A DNA stretch of 64,000 nt from Hevea brasiliensis (lineage: Eukaryota > Streptophyta > Magnoliopsida > Malpighiales > Euphorbiaceae): NCBI RefSeq assembly GCF_030052815.1, contig NC_079496.1:71785652-71849651 (forward strand). The letters run 5' to 3'. Shown here piece by piece: positions 31,876-43,746 of the stretch. Both the position numbers and the translations under genes were made by a program. Under the pieces are notes generated by a model that did no database searches, had not been told where the DNA came from, and was given only the letters and a program-made list of their open reading frames with translations. Every line of letters starts with the position of its first letter. Position 1 is the stretch's first letter.

Positions 31876-34800
31876 TGTAACACCCTCCCTGTACCAACTT
31901 CGTACATTCTACTGTTCCGGTGACCGGTGTCGGTCCGGACAGCTAGAACGTCCGGAAAAAAATATTTAAACTAAAGTCAGGAACCATAATTAACTCAAAT
32001 ATTAATAAGAAAAATTTGGTAAAAGTTTTAGAAAAAAAATACAACCGAGTTAAGCAGTAGGTGCCCAGCGATGGGTAACGTGAGGGAAGTTGCGGTTCGC
32101 AAACGAGGAGCCCTAGACAGGGAAAAATTTTAAAATAATTTTTGGGACTCCAGAGAAGGGTCATTGAGGTTCCTATGGCATTAGAATGCCAAGAAAATAT
32201 TTAGAAAAAATTTTCAATCAGTACAGACAATTTTGACCCGTTAAGCCAAACGGAGGGCATTTTGGTCATTTCGCCTTCAGAGGTGATTTTTGGCCGACTT
32301 GTTCAGTTGAGTAAATAATTATTATGATCTAAAATATGAATAAATATTACTAAAAATTAAATTGAAATTGAGTAGTGATGAAAAGAAAAGAAAAATTAAA
32401 GAAAGGCTCATTTATGACATCTTGATGATGTCATTAAGAACTATAACCAATTGCATTCAAACAACCAAGTGACTAACTAATAAAAGAGACAAAATGAAGG
32501 CTAAAGGAATTAAAAACCAGCTGCTCTTCTTCTTCTTCTTCCTCAAGACGTGAATCTCTCCCTCTTCTCCCTCCATTGATTTTCAAACAAAAGCTTCATT
32601 TCTCATGCTTCCTCACCATATTTCCTCAAGACCCCAACACTAAAATGAATCCTTGGACCTAGAGGAAGTGTTTGGCAGCCAAGAGAGTACAAGTAAAGTG
32701 AAGTTAAGCTTGGAGAAATTCTGCCACTTAAAGGTTAGTGCCTATTTACACTTAAATCTCTTTTAATTCATGTTAAAGACTTAAAGTGAGTAAGGTTTTG
32801 TGAATTAAATGAATGGAACCTATGTATATGGACCCTATGAATTTTTGGCAGCCCTAGGAAGGAATGAGTTTGATTGTATTAATGGACTTAGAGTGAATTG
32901 GAGATTATGTTTAAAGTGTATACATATATATATATACAAGAATGAAAGAGTTAACTAAAGAAATTGTGAAAACCATGACTTTGAGCTAGGGTTTAGGAGT
33001 GAAAATTTGACTTGGCTTAGGACATTGTTAGAGAACATTTTAATGGTCAATTAGTGACCATTTTAGGTAAGTTGACCACAATTTGGACTGAAATATAGTA
33101 TGGCAAAGTGAATGTGTAGGCTGCCCTAGGACAGCAGCAGAGTGACTGAAATTTCAGTCCACTTGGACTGCCATAACCTTGGCTGTGTAGGTCCAATTGG
33201 TGTTTGGTCAATTGGACATGAAACTAGGCTTATAATGGCACATTTTTGCTGAAGAAACCATGCCCAAAAGACCAAAGCAAGAGGACCAAAACTTGGCCCC
33301 AATCCGGATACCCTGCAACTGATTATGCAGAATTGACCAAATGAACAGTAACTGTTCATTTGGCCATAACTCACCGTAGATATGGTCAATTGACCTGAAA
33401 TTTTTACAGCAACAAGTTAAGACATAGAAAAACAACTTTCATGAAGGAACCTACCCCAAACTATGGCCAGAACCTAACCCAAATGGCAGTGGCAGTCACT
33501 GTTCATGTTACTGTAGATATGGTAATTTCTGCAGATAGACAATCTGGCCAGCTTGGGTTTTTGGGCCATATCTGGAGCTACAAAACTCCAAATGGAGTGA
33601 TTCAAAGAAGGAAATTCAACTAGACAAAATAAGGAATAACTTTCATGTTTGCCATTTCTTCAAATTTCCATCAGAATAAATGTGTAATGAGCGAAACTTA
33701 GGCTCCAAAACTGAAATTTTCTGCCCTCTTGGTTTTAAGTTAGAAATGGAAATGGCAATCAATTCCAACAAGTTTTAAATACAAATGTGGTATGTTTGGG
33801 GTGTTAAAACCAATACACCTATTGTCTATCCAAAAGTCAACATTTTTGTTGACCAATGAGGTGAATAGTGACACCAAAACTTGAAATGCACAATTTGAAG
33901 AATTTAAAAGTTTCAAATGCCCTAGTATACCTAACAAGATTGGTTTGGATAGTTTGGCATGCCAATAGGGTTCAGTTAGCAGTACTGCACATGGCAATAT
34001 GCCATTCTGTGATTTTATGGCCTTTAGCCATTCTGACTTTGTATTGAGACTTGGCCTTGTGCCTGATATTATTTACAGCTTGTTAGCTGTTCTGTTGCAC
34101 ACCGGGAGATGCATATGTGACCGATGGTGTGACGGCCCGAGGTACTAGGTACCCAGTGCCAATTTACCCGTTATCCAGTCCAGTCGTCTAGTGTAGGTTA
34201 CTCGGGCAACCAAATGAATGAAAGTGAACAAAGTTAATGAATTAATGTATATACCCATACTAAACAAATGAATCATACACATTCACTACATATTTGTTTT
34301 CTTGCTATTTTCTTTTATTTTATTATTGCTCCACTAAGCATTATTGCTTAGCGCGTTGCTTTTGCCACGCGTAGGTACTGGAGATACAGATCGTGAGCCC
34401 AGTAAACCGCAGACTGGGTGAGTCTATCTGCGCAGCTTCGCCGATGTCCGTGTCACCTCAACTTCTGCAGTGCATTGGTAGGACACTAGGTGTCATTTTG
34501 ACATTTTGTAACTAAATTTTGATTTTCTCATATGAAATTAAACTTGTGTAATGCTTATTGATGTTTATGTAAATTATGAAAATTGTATTTGTGAATGGAA
34601 AAGTAAATGTTTATTTGTGATTTATATGTGATCATCACATGTGGTGGATGAATGAGAATTGAAATTGAAATGTTGAGATCTTGATATTGAGTTTTGTGAT
34701 GATATTGGAGTTGAGAATGAATGAATTTGTTTATTGGAAGTGTTTTTCACAGGTTCCGAAGAACTGTTTTCTCCATTTTTAGCCAGTACTCCGCCGAATT

Positions 34801-34982
34801 TTCTATAAAATTTCCGGAACCTCAAATAAATAAAAATTTTGCTAAATGGCTTAAATAAAGTATGTTTCATAAATTATATCCAGAAAGCATGATATAAATT
34901 AATTAAGGTATATTAGAGTGTGCCGGTACACCGTGTGGCATTACTTACTCGGGTATACTGTATACGGGTAAGAGGTGTCACA
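31876..34982 (+). mobile_element. Gypsy-3 solo LTR (3107 bp)
   Basis: It runs from TGTAACACCCTCCCTG to AGGTGTCACA and is flanked by TGATG on both sides (31871-31875 and 34983-34987), with no interior. It is therefore a product of LTR-LTR recombination. It shares with Gypsy-1 and Gypsy-2 the start block (CCGGTGACCGGTGTCGG near 31917-31933), the GCGATGGGT motif, GGCCATAAC modules (near 33360 and 33563) and the double hairpin (34330-34372). It also contains a short (TA)n run near 32922-32936 and no recognisable gene. The interrupted Gypsy-1a LTR resumes exactly after it. Confidence 0.95.
34330..34372 (+). other. Tandem double hairpin in the Gypsy-3 LTR
   Basis: Arms CTAAGC and GCTTAG around ATTATT are followed by GCGTTGC and GCCACGC around TTTT (one mismatch). 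The sequence differs from Gypsy-1 (CTGAGT/ACTCAG), but pairing in the first stem is kept by matched changes. Confidence 0.75.
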
Positions 34983-36731
34983 TGATGAGTTAAGGGAGAG
35001 GTATATTTTTAGCAGCCATGGAAACTCCATAAGAATAGTTTATCCTTGCATGTAAATGGTAGATTAAAGTGCTGATGAAGTATTTATGCGTGTAGGAATA
35101 AATTGGGTAATGTATACTAAATGTATATGTGAAAGTACACTTGATTTTGGAAGCATGGAAGTTAATTGAAAGAGAGGTACAATTTGGCAAACTTAAAGTG
35201 TATATCAAGATATGTTATTTTGTGGTTTGGTTTATGGAATTATATTGCTGAATTATGGTGCTTGTTATGGCAGCATGTACATATGTATAAAGGTGTGAGT
35301 TTGGACATGTAAATGAGCAAGGTTATGTGATTAAATTATTTGCAAATTGGACTTGGAAAATTTTGTACTATAGTGTGCATATTGAGTGTGGTTACAAGCT
35401 GCCAAGATGGCCAACAATATAAAGTAAAATGTGTTTATGTTATGGTATAAACCATAATTGGCATGAATGTGTAACTTGGTAAGTGTTAAATGTGTAATTG
35501 ATGAGTGATGAACAATGTGCAATAGGGCAGTGTGTGTTTTAGCTTAGAACCTTAAGTGTGTGGCTCAAATTGGTATGAGACCAATTAGAAGTGAAAATAG
35601 GCACAAATAGTGCCAACTTTCATGAAGGAAGCTTACCAAAATTCTGCTTGGAAGATGACTTGAAAAATGACCAAATCCGGATTAGTGCATTTAAGGCCTG
35701 AAAATTGACCATTTGGGCAGCAGTTGATGTTTTGGCCATAACTCACTCAAAATAGGTCCAATAGACCTGAAATTTTTACCATAAATAGTTTAGACATATA
35801 TCTACAACTCTTATGAAGACATCAACACCCATAAATGACCATAGGCAAGTCAAATAGCTTGCACAAATTCGGGTCCAAAAACTAGCCAAACCAAAAGTGA
35901 CCTAAAAATGACCTAAAGTGACCATTTTGATACATTTTGACCAGCATTGGTAAATTGACCATAACTTGGTCTACATAACTTAGAATGACATGACATTTTT
36001 CCCCACGTGCAATAAGACATACCGAAACTCGAAAATCGAGGAAACTAGGTCACCCAGTCAAGTCAAATTAGTATACCAGAATTCAACAAATTGCAATAAA
36101 ATGCACTATACATGAAAATGAATTGGGTAACATGTACCAACACTAGAAGGCTATTAAATATGAAACATTGGTAACATTAAAACTTAATTCACCTAGACTG
36201 CATTGAGGGTCAACATCTTAGGTTGACTAAGAAAATAATAGTATTCTATAAATTAATTATTAAACATTATCGTTAGAGACAGTTTAAATGAGTACTGAAA
36301 CACTTCAAATTGAGTGTTTGAGTTAGCAAAGACTCAGGGAAGGGGAAGGAAACACTGAGTCAGAGCTAAGAGACAGTTATCAGAGGTTTATGCACAACTA
36401 GTTTTTAACTGATCTTGTTCTGAATATTCCATATGATTAAATGACATATTTTTCTTATGTATTGTGTTTAACAAGCATTGGATTTAATTCAATGATTATT
36501 GAAATTGTTATCGTATGTATGAATTTAGCTTTGTGAAATGGTATTTCCACAAGTATTAAGCATTGTTGTGAAATGAATAAATTATGTTTTTAGAAAATTG
36601 TGATAGAACATATTTTGAATTGTGATTGGCAATTTGCATGGAAAAATACAAATTTATGATTTAAATTGTGATGAGCATAAAAATTATTGGATATTGGAAT
36701 TGGCTTTGAATCGAATTATATTGTGATTTAT
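34983..36731 (+). repeat. Gypsy-1a 3' LTR, segment 2
   Basis: It continues from the target duplication TGATG with AGTTAAGGGAGAGG, collinear with 3816-5585 of the 5' LTR. It contains the GGCCATAAC and GACCTGAAATTTT modules. It ends at 36731 with TTTAT, the left target duplication of Gypsy-1b. Confidence 0.93.
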
Positions 36732-39700
36732 TATAACACTCCTAAGTTCGGTAGTGCGTTCTACTGTTCCAGTGACCAGTGTTATCCGGACAGCTAGGAT
36801 GCCTAGAACTACACTTCGATATGAGTGAGGAGACATAAAATAATGAAATACAAGAAAAGAAAATACAAGAAAAACAAAGGAAAAATAATAGCAAAGAAAT
36901 GTAACCAAGTTAGGCGAGCTGAGAACCCTAACGATGGGTGACCGCACCGGGAAGTCGCGGCGTGGATCGTTGACTAGCCCTGGATTGCGGAGAACCCTGG
37001 AAAATATTTTTAAGACTCAAATAGACATCTATTGAAGCATAAATACTATTAGAAATATCAAAGAAAAATTAATTAATTAGTACAAAGAAAAGTGAGAAAT
37101 CGAAAAACAGACAAAACTCGGTGTTACTGAAAAATCGGGAATGCAACCCGAACAGGGGCATTGTGGTCATTTGACACCCTGAGTTTTATTTTTTGACCTC
37201 AATGTCCATTAAAAATAAATGATATTAAACTTTAAAAATGTCATAAAAATTAAATTGTGGTACATTATATCAATAGTGAAAGAAGTGGTGACAAAATTGC
37301 AAATTTGGAAACTTTGGATTAATTATTCATTAACTAAACTTAGTGGTCCACTAAGTGAGCTAAATGGACATTAAAATATAACATTAGTGGACAGATTTCT
37401 CCACTAAGTAAGCTTCATCTTCTTCATTCTTCTTCCAAACTGAATTGAACTTTCTCCCAAAACTCCCATGGAAACTCCATGGCCAACCTCACTTCAACCA
37501 CCATGCAACCATGATTTAGCCATATTTTTCACTAGCTTCCTTCACAAAAATTGTTCTACACCACTTGGGCAGTAGATAGGCAGCAAGAAGACCAAGTTTT
37601 TGAGAGATTTTGAAGAGTTTCCGAAGTGGTAAGTCTGTGTTTTTGGTTAGTGCTTCATTAAAGTTAGTAAGAATGTTATGGGTACTTGAATTGTGGAAAG
37701 AATTTTGGAGTTTGATGTTCTAAGGGAGATGTTTATTTTTGGCAGCATTAGAAACTCCTTGAGGACAGTTTGTTCTTGCTTGTAAATGGTAGATTAAAGG
37801 GTTGATTAAATATTTATGTGTGTAGTAATTAATTTGGGTGATGTATACTTAGTATATGTGAATGTGTACTTGAATTTGGAAGCTTGGAAATTAATGGACT
37901 GTAATGTATGAATCGGCAGCTTGGTTTGGTGAACCATAAAGATGTTATTTCATGTTTGGTTTATGGAATATTGATGTTGAATTGTGATAGTTGTTATGGC
38001 AGCTTGGGTATATATATGATGGTGTGAGGTTGGACATGTAAATGAGCTAGGTTAGGTGATTGAATTGTTGTAATTTGAGCTTGAAAAATTCTATACTAAA
38101 TGGTGCATGTTGAGTGTGATTATAAGCTGCAAAAATGACCAACAATATGTTGTGAATTGTGTTTAGGTAATGGTACAAACCAGAATTGGCATGAATGTTT
38201 AGTTTGGTAAATGTTAAAAGTGTCCTTTGATGAGTAATGAATAAAATGCAATAGGGCAGTTTATGTTATGGGCCTAGAACCTTAAGTGTGTGGCTCCAAT
38301 TGGTATGAGACTAATTGGAGGTGAAACTAGGCACAAAGAGTGCCAACTTTCATGAAGGAAGCTTACCAAAATTCTGCTTGTAAGGTAACTTGAAAAGTGA
38401 CCAAATCCGGATTAGTGCAATTAAGGCCTGAAAATTTACCATTTGGGCAGCAGTTAGTTTTTAGGCCATAACTCACTCAAAATAGGTCCAATTAGCCTGA
38501 AAATTTGACCATGAATAGTTAAGACCTATATATACAATTCTTATGAAGACACTAAAGCCCAGAAGGGACCATAAGCAAGTCAAAAAGCTTGCACAAGTTC
38601 GAGTCCAAATATTGGCCGAACCTAAAATGACCTAAAATGACCTAAAGTGACCAATTTTGGTACATTCTGACCAGCAATAGTAAAATGACCATAACTTGGT
38701 CTAGTAAACTCAGAATGACCTGAAATTTTGCCCCGTGTGCAATAAGATATAGATCTACAAGTTCGTAGTTTTGACAAAAACACAAAAACTAAGGGAACTA
38801 GGTCATCCAGCTAGGTCAAATTAGTATACCGGGATCTGATAAATTGCAATAAAACACAATATACATGGAAATGAATTTGCTAACATGTACCAATACTAAA
38901 AGGCTACAAATGTGACATATTGGTAACATTAAAACCTAATTCACCTAGAATACATCGAGGGTCAACATCTTAGGTTGACTAAGGAAACAATAGAATTCGA
39001 TAAATTAATTATTGAACCTTATTCTTAAAGACAGTTTAAATGAGTACTGAAACACTTCAAAATTGTGTTTATCAATTAGCAAAGACTCATGGAAGGGGAA
39101 GGAAACTCTGAGTCAGAGCCAAGAGACAGTTATCAGAGGTTTGTGCACAACTAGTTTTTAACTGATTTTGTTTTGAATATTTCATATGATTAAATGACAT
39201 ATTTTTCTTATGTATTATGTTTAACAAGCATTAGATTTAATTCAATGATTATTGAAATTGTTATCGTATGTATGACTTTAGCTTTGCGAAATGGTATTGG
39301 AAAATTGTGATAGAACATATTTTCAATTGTGATGGTAATTTTCATGGAAAAATGCAAATTTATGATTTGAATTGTGATGAGCATAAAAATTATTAGATAT
39401 TGGAATTGAATTTGAATCAAATTATATTGTGATTTATGCTCACTAAAAGGATTGTGATATTGTTTTATATCTCACTATAGATGCTTGACTAGGTTATTAC
39501 CCGTCTCTCTCATTTGTTGAGAAGACAATGGAGTTAGTTGTGTTTTGATTACCATGGTACGTGCACAGGCTTAGATTTTCCTCTGATTTGATGTTAGATC
39601 TAAGTTTTTTATCGTTATGCCTCTTGCAGAAGATTCATTATTGTGATGTGTACTGTGCACGATGATTCGACCTCCCCGACCATAGGGAGTTAGAATCTGA

Positions 39701-39770
39701 TTCGACCTCCCCGACCATAGGGAGTTAGAATCACTTCGAATATGGCCCTTTCGGATTAGTTTTGCATAGT

Positions 39771-39908
39771 TAGTGAGATAAAGAATGATTTTTGAGATAA
39801 AGAATGATTTTTGAGATAAAGAATGATTTTTGAGATACAGCATGGTTTTTGAGATACAGCATGGTTTTAAGATACAACATGGTTTTTGAGATACAAAATG
39901 TTTTTGAA
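39771..39908 (+). repeat. ~19-bp minisatellite in the Gypsy-1b 5' LTR
   Basis: About seven units of GAGATAAAGAATGATTTTT and its variant GAGATACAGCATGGTTTTT lie in tandem. The 3' LTR has about eight (56812-56962). Gypsy-1a has only about three in each LTR (near 5940-5975 and 58190-58240). Confidence 0.9.
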
Positions 39909-40150
39909 TAGTAAAGAATTGTGATTTCAGTTATGATTTATGTATAATTGATTTTGTTGGAACTACCTTAAATGGTTAGTCATGATTTGATAAGTTCAAT
40001 TTCGTAATCAAAGTCATTTCATAGAAATGATTTACATTATTGGCAATGAATATTTTGAGTTTTGGAATTTGATGAGTATTCAGATTTCCAAATCATTTGC
40101 TGTAAAATTTGTCGATGTATAGTGTACTATGTTTTAAATTATAGTTATGC

Positions 40151-40194
40151 ACCACTGAGTTCACCACTCAGCGATAGCTTTGTATGCTGTCGCA
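40151..40194 (+). other. Tandem double hairpin in the Gypsy-1b 5' LTR
   Basis: Arms CTGAGT/ACTCAG are followed by GCGATAGC/GCTGTCGC around TTTGTAT. This is the best-paired version of the structure in this family. Confidence 0.78.
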
Positions 40195-40334
40195 GGTAAG
40201 AAGAGCATAGAGCAGTGAGTAAGTTTCTTTGAAGACACATTCAGATCAGCTCCAGGTATATCATAGGTATACCCATATACATAGGTTTTGATGTATGCAT
40301 GTAATAATATGTATGTAAATTATTTGAGCAGTTG

Positions 40335-40341
40335 TATAAAA
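40335..40341 (+). promoter_or_regulatory. TATA box candidate in the Gypsy-1b LTR
   Basis: TATAAAA has the same context and position as in Gypsy-1a (6396-6402). An AATAAA signal lies about 110 bases downstream (near 40450), which would fit a short R region. This is inference only. Confidence 0.4.
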
Positions 40342-40794
40342 ACTCTTGTAAAATATTTTGGTATGTAATTAAATGTAAATTATTGTAAATGTAAATTTGG
40401 GATTTCATTTATCTGAATAGTTTTGTAATATTATTTTTGAATCTTGTAATAAATGAAATGTTTCTTTTATGAGGAGATTGATTTGATTATTGAGATTTGA
40501 ATTATGGGTTCAAATGAAGTTATTGAAGTTGTATTTGAGAAAACATATTGGGAGTGTGTTCTTTATAGGTTTTGAAGAACTGTTTTCTCAAAATACAACC
40601 GGCACTTTGCCGAAATTTAAAAAAAAAAAATTATAATGCCAGATTTTAATCGATGACTTAAATTTCATGAAAATTGTTTTAAAATCCCTTGTAGTATATT
40701 TAATGGATTATCGGTAGGTGAAGAACGGTAATTCATTAGGTGTACTACTGGATCATGTTACATCTTACAGGGGAGTAGGGTGTGACAAGTTTTG

Positions 40795-40807
40795 TGGTAT
40801 CAGAGCA
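40795..40807 (+). other. Gypsy-1b primer-binding site
   Basis: TGGTATCAGAGCA, complementary to initiator tRNA-Met, lies seven bases after the 5' LTR. It is intact here and deleted in Gypsy-1a. Confidence 0.92.
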
Positions 40808-40973
40808 ATGGTTTTAAAGTAAATTTTGAACTATGAATTTGAAATCTTTTTGTCTGTAACTACAACTGCTCAAATGTTTGATACATATAGTACATTTACA
40901 TCATAAATATGAACTAATGGAGAGGAATCTCCTTGTGTTGGTTGTACAGGAATAGAAAATCCTGTGAAAAGAT

Positions 40974-41640
40974 ATGGAAGAGAAGAATGAGACAATAGAA
41001 CAGTCCGTGATGGCAGAAGTACAAGTTGAGGCCCCAACTCCATAAAGTGTCAAAGGCCCAACTGTACTGGTTTTACCAGTACAAATTACTGCACAAATGG
41101 CCCAGCAAATGGCCATTGTCTTCCAACAAATGGCTGATAATCTGTCAGCCCAAGCCCAAGTACAGACCCAACCCCCACAAGGGCAGTGTGAAATAGAAAA
41201 GAGGGAGAAATCTACGGGTCAAAACTTGAGCAGTAATTTGGGGAAGAGAAAAGAATTTGTGGAACCCCGAGCTCAGAGATATGATAGAGGTGGATCATTA
41301 GGCAGAGAACACCAAGATCTAGTCGTTGAACAATCAGAAGTTCCTATTCTGCCCATTTCTGCCATGTTTGTGGTAAGCTACATGGAGGTATTTGTCGAAG
41401 GGCCTCTGGAGCCTGCTACAATTGTGGAAAGCTTGGACACTTTGATAGAGATTGTACTAGAACACCTCGATCTGCTCTCCGGAGTTCATAGACCGTCAGT
41501 CAGAGTCGAGATAGAAATAGAGTTGGTACTCCTCACCACTATAACACAGTGAATCAACCCGAATATAGTAGCGCACCAGTCAGAGCGTCCACTATGTGCC
41601 AAGGAGAAAGACCAGAAACTTCGGATGTAGCTGCTGGTAA
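40974..41640 (+). pseudogene. Gypsy-1b gag, capsid domain missing
   Basis: It starts MEEKNETIEQSVMAEVQVEA and meets a stop after APTP (near 41042). It then continues through VLPVQITAQMAQQMAIVFQQ and a Gln-rich stretch straight into KREKSTGQNLSSNLGKRKEF. A frameshift near 41300 puts the zinc knuckle (ACYNCGKLGHFDRDC in the shifted frame, about 41410-41460) out of register. The tail includes QPEYSSAPVRAST. The capsid domain found in Gypsy-2 is absent, exactly as in Gypsy-1a. Confidence 0.82.
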
Positions 41641-42656
41641 GTTCTTAATTTTTGAAAGAAACAATGAGTTATTATTTGATTCCAGCACTACTTATTTATA
41701 TGTTAGTATTAGAATTCTATGTTTTGTTGCTATTCCTTTATAGGGGAATAAATTTTGATGCGTTAGTGACTAGTCTTTTAGGATCAAAACTATAATAACA
41801 AGTATGATTGACATTAATTTTGGAAGAATTGTTAGCTAAAAGTATTTTTTAACATACCATAAATTATAAAGCTAATTGGCGAGCCTACTTAATGTAAGGC
41901 AAGAGGACCTAAAAGTAAGTTACAGTAATAGAATTGCTCTAGATGAGGGCAAAGATGTTACTGTTAGTAATTATTAATGAATATTGTAATCAGAATCGGT
42001 TTAGGATATTAGTGGATTCGAGAAAGATAAGATGTTAGAAAACCTAGCCCATGAGGTTATAACGTAGTGACTATGTAATGTTCTCGATGTTTGTATTGTA
42101 AGCTGCAGATTACAGTACCGACACGGGATTATTGTGTAGAGCTACGTGCTTCCTCGTGATACAATAAATTAAGAATATTTGTAAATAATCTATAAATTGA
42201 TATAGTTGCGCCCGAATAAAGTACTATTACTGGAAATAAATGTGAAAATTTTAGTCAAAAATTTAAAACTTTAGAACTAGCCTATCAAACGACTACACTT
42301 GTAAGGTAGCTAGAGTCAGTGACTCGGTTACATTAATGTGAATTACCTGTACCACAGTAATTACTATAAGCTTAGAGATATCAGTACGACTTATCATCCT
42401 CAGACGGATGGACAGTCAAAATAAGTGATTCAGGTAAATTTTGAAACTCATTGAGTTTTTGTAAATAATGAAATGAAATGATAATAATAACATGTAATAT
42501 GTGATAAGCCCTCAAGAATATACTGAGAAGTTGTGTTATTGAATCCGAGGGGAGATGAGACAGATACATCCCAATAACAGAATTTGTATACATTAATAAG
42601 TGTCAAGCTAGCATACAAGTGGCACCCTATGAAACATTGTAAGGGAACAGATAACT
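41641..42656 (+). pseudogene. Gypsy-1b protease trace and first integrase segment
   Basis: FLIFERNNELLFDSSTTYLYVS keeps a faint protease active-site region. About 700 bases follow without a recognisable frame, collinear with Gypsy-1a 29230-29910. Then YHPQTDGQSK (about 42391-42433), a 75-bp insertion (42434-42508) and the APYET region of an integrase core (to about 42645). RT and RNase H are absent. The join to the second integrase segment is at the same base as in Gypsy-1a. Confidence 0.75.
42434..42508 (+). other. 75-bp intron-like insertion, second copy
   Basis: It starts GTAAATTTTG after CAG and ends GTGATAAG. Length and borders agree with 29957-30031, so it was present in the common ancestor of both Gypsy-1 copies. 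Confidence 0.4.
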
Positions 42657-43699
42657 ATGGATTTTACGATGAGACTTTCGAGGACACAGAATAGTCATGA
42701 TGCAGTATGGGTTATAGTTGATAGACTAACTAAGTCTACTCACTTTTTGCCAGTCCGGATGGACTATAGCCTGGGAAGATTGGCCAGATTGTACATAAAT
42801 GAGATTGTAAAACTGCATAGAGTGCCAGTATTGATTGTATCAGACAGAGATCCTAGGTTTACTTCTAGATTCTAGGTAGTCTTCAGAGAGCCCTAGGAAC
42901 TAGATTGAACTTCAGCACAACATTCCACCCACAGATAGATGACCAGTCCGAAAGAATAATTCAAATATTGGAGGATATGCTATGGGCTTGTGTGATTGAG
43001 TTTGAAGGTAGTTGGGATACACACTTGCCTTTGATTGAGTTTGCTTATAACAACAGCTACCAATCAAGCATTGGAATGCCTCCATATGAAGCTTTGTATG
43101 TGAGGAAGTACAGAACTCCCCTATGTTGGGATGAAGTAGGTGAAAGGAAGATGATTGGGTTAGAAATTGTTCAGCAGACAAAGGAAAAGATCAGATTGAT
43201 CAGACATAGACTCAAGGCTGCATCAGACCATCAGAAGTCCTATGTTGATCTGAAGAGAAGAAATATTGAATATGCAGTGGGTGATAAGGTATTCCTCAAA
43301 GTTTCTCCTTGGAAGAGGATTATGAGATTTGGCAGAAAGGGGAAACTGAGTCCTCGCTTCATCGGACCATATGAGATTCTGGAAAGAGTGGATCCTTTGG
43401 CATATCAGTTGGCATTACCTCCAGAGTTAGCAAGGATACACAGTGTCTACCATCTGTCCATGTTAAGGAGGTACAGATTATACCCATCTCATGTACAATT
43501 AGTTGAAGAGATTGAGGTAAATCCAGACCTCTCATATGAGGAAGAACCCATAGAAATTCTGGCTTATGAGGTGAAGCAGCTAAGGAACAAACAGATGCAC
43601 CTGGTTAAAGTGTTGTGGAACCATCATTCAGTCCAGGAAGCTACTTGGGAACGTGAAGAGGATATGAGGAGACAGCACCCACAACTATTCAGAGACTAA
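42657..43699 (+). pseudogene. Gypsy-1b integrase core with chromodomain
   Basis: It starts [18 protein letters not shown] with the first catalytic Asp. [12 protein letters not shown] holds the second, then a stop and a one-base shift follow at about 42873. From 42905 a clean 264-codon frame continues: NFSTTFHPQIDDQSERIIQ with the catalytic Glu, [58 protein letters not shown], and the chromodomain-like end EEPIEILAYEVKQLRNKQM to WNHHSVQEATWEREED, ending LFRD and TAA. The N-terminal zinc domain is missing. This is the longest undamaged chromovirus frame in the window. Confidence 0.9.
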
Positions 43700-43708
43700 T
43701 GCCAGGTA

Positions 43709-43746
43709 AAATTTCGAGACGAAATTTATTTTAAGGGGGGGAGAAT
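43709..43746 (+). other. Gypsy-1b pre-tract stem and polypurine tract
   Basis: AAATTTC and GAAATTT pair around GAGAC (43709-43727), nine bases after the integrase stop. The tract AAGGGGGGGAGAATT follows and abuts the 3' LTR at 43747. Confidence 0.88.

Larger units (their letters stand above)
36732..40787 (+). repeat. Gypsy-1b 5' LTR (4056 bp)
   Basis: Collinear with the Gypsy-1a LTR. It contains the start block (ACTGTTCCAGTGACC), the CGATGGGTGACCGC motif near 36931, the repeat modules (about 38290-38800), the 34-bp pair (39664-39732), an expanded minisatellite (39771-39908), the double hairpin and a TATAAAA box. It ends GGGTGTGACA. Confidence 0.94.

Noticed and set aside
34121..34480. GC-richer stretch in the Gypsy-3 solo LTR that might be a captured gene fragment
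   Set aside because: I find no protein or RNA family in it, and the position matches the region before the double hairpin in the other LTRs, so it is treated as LTR sequence.
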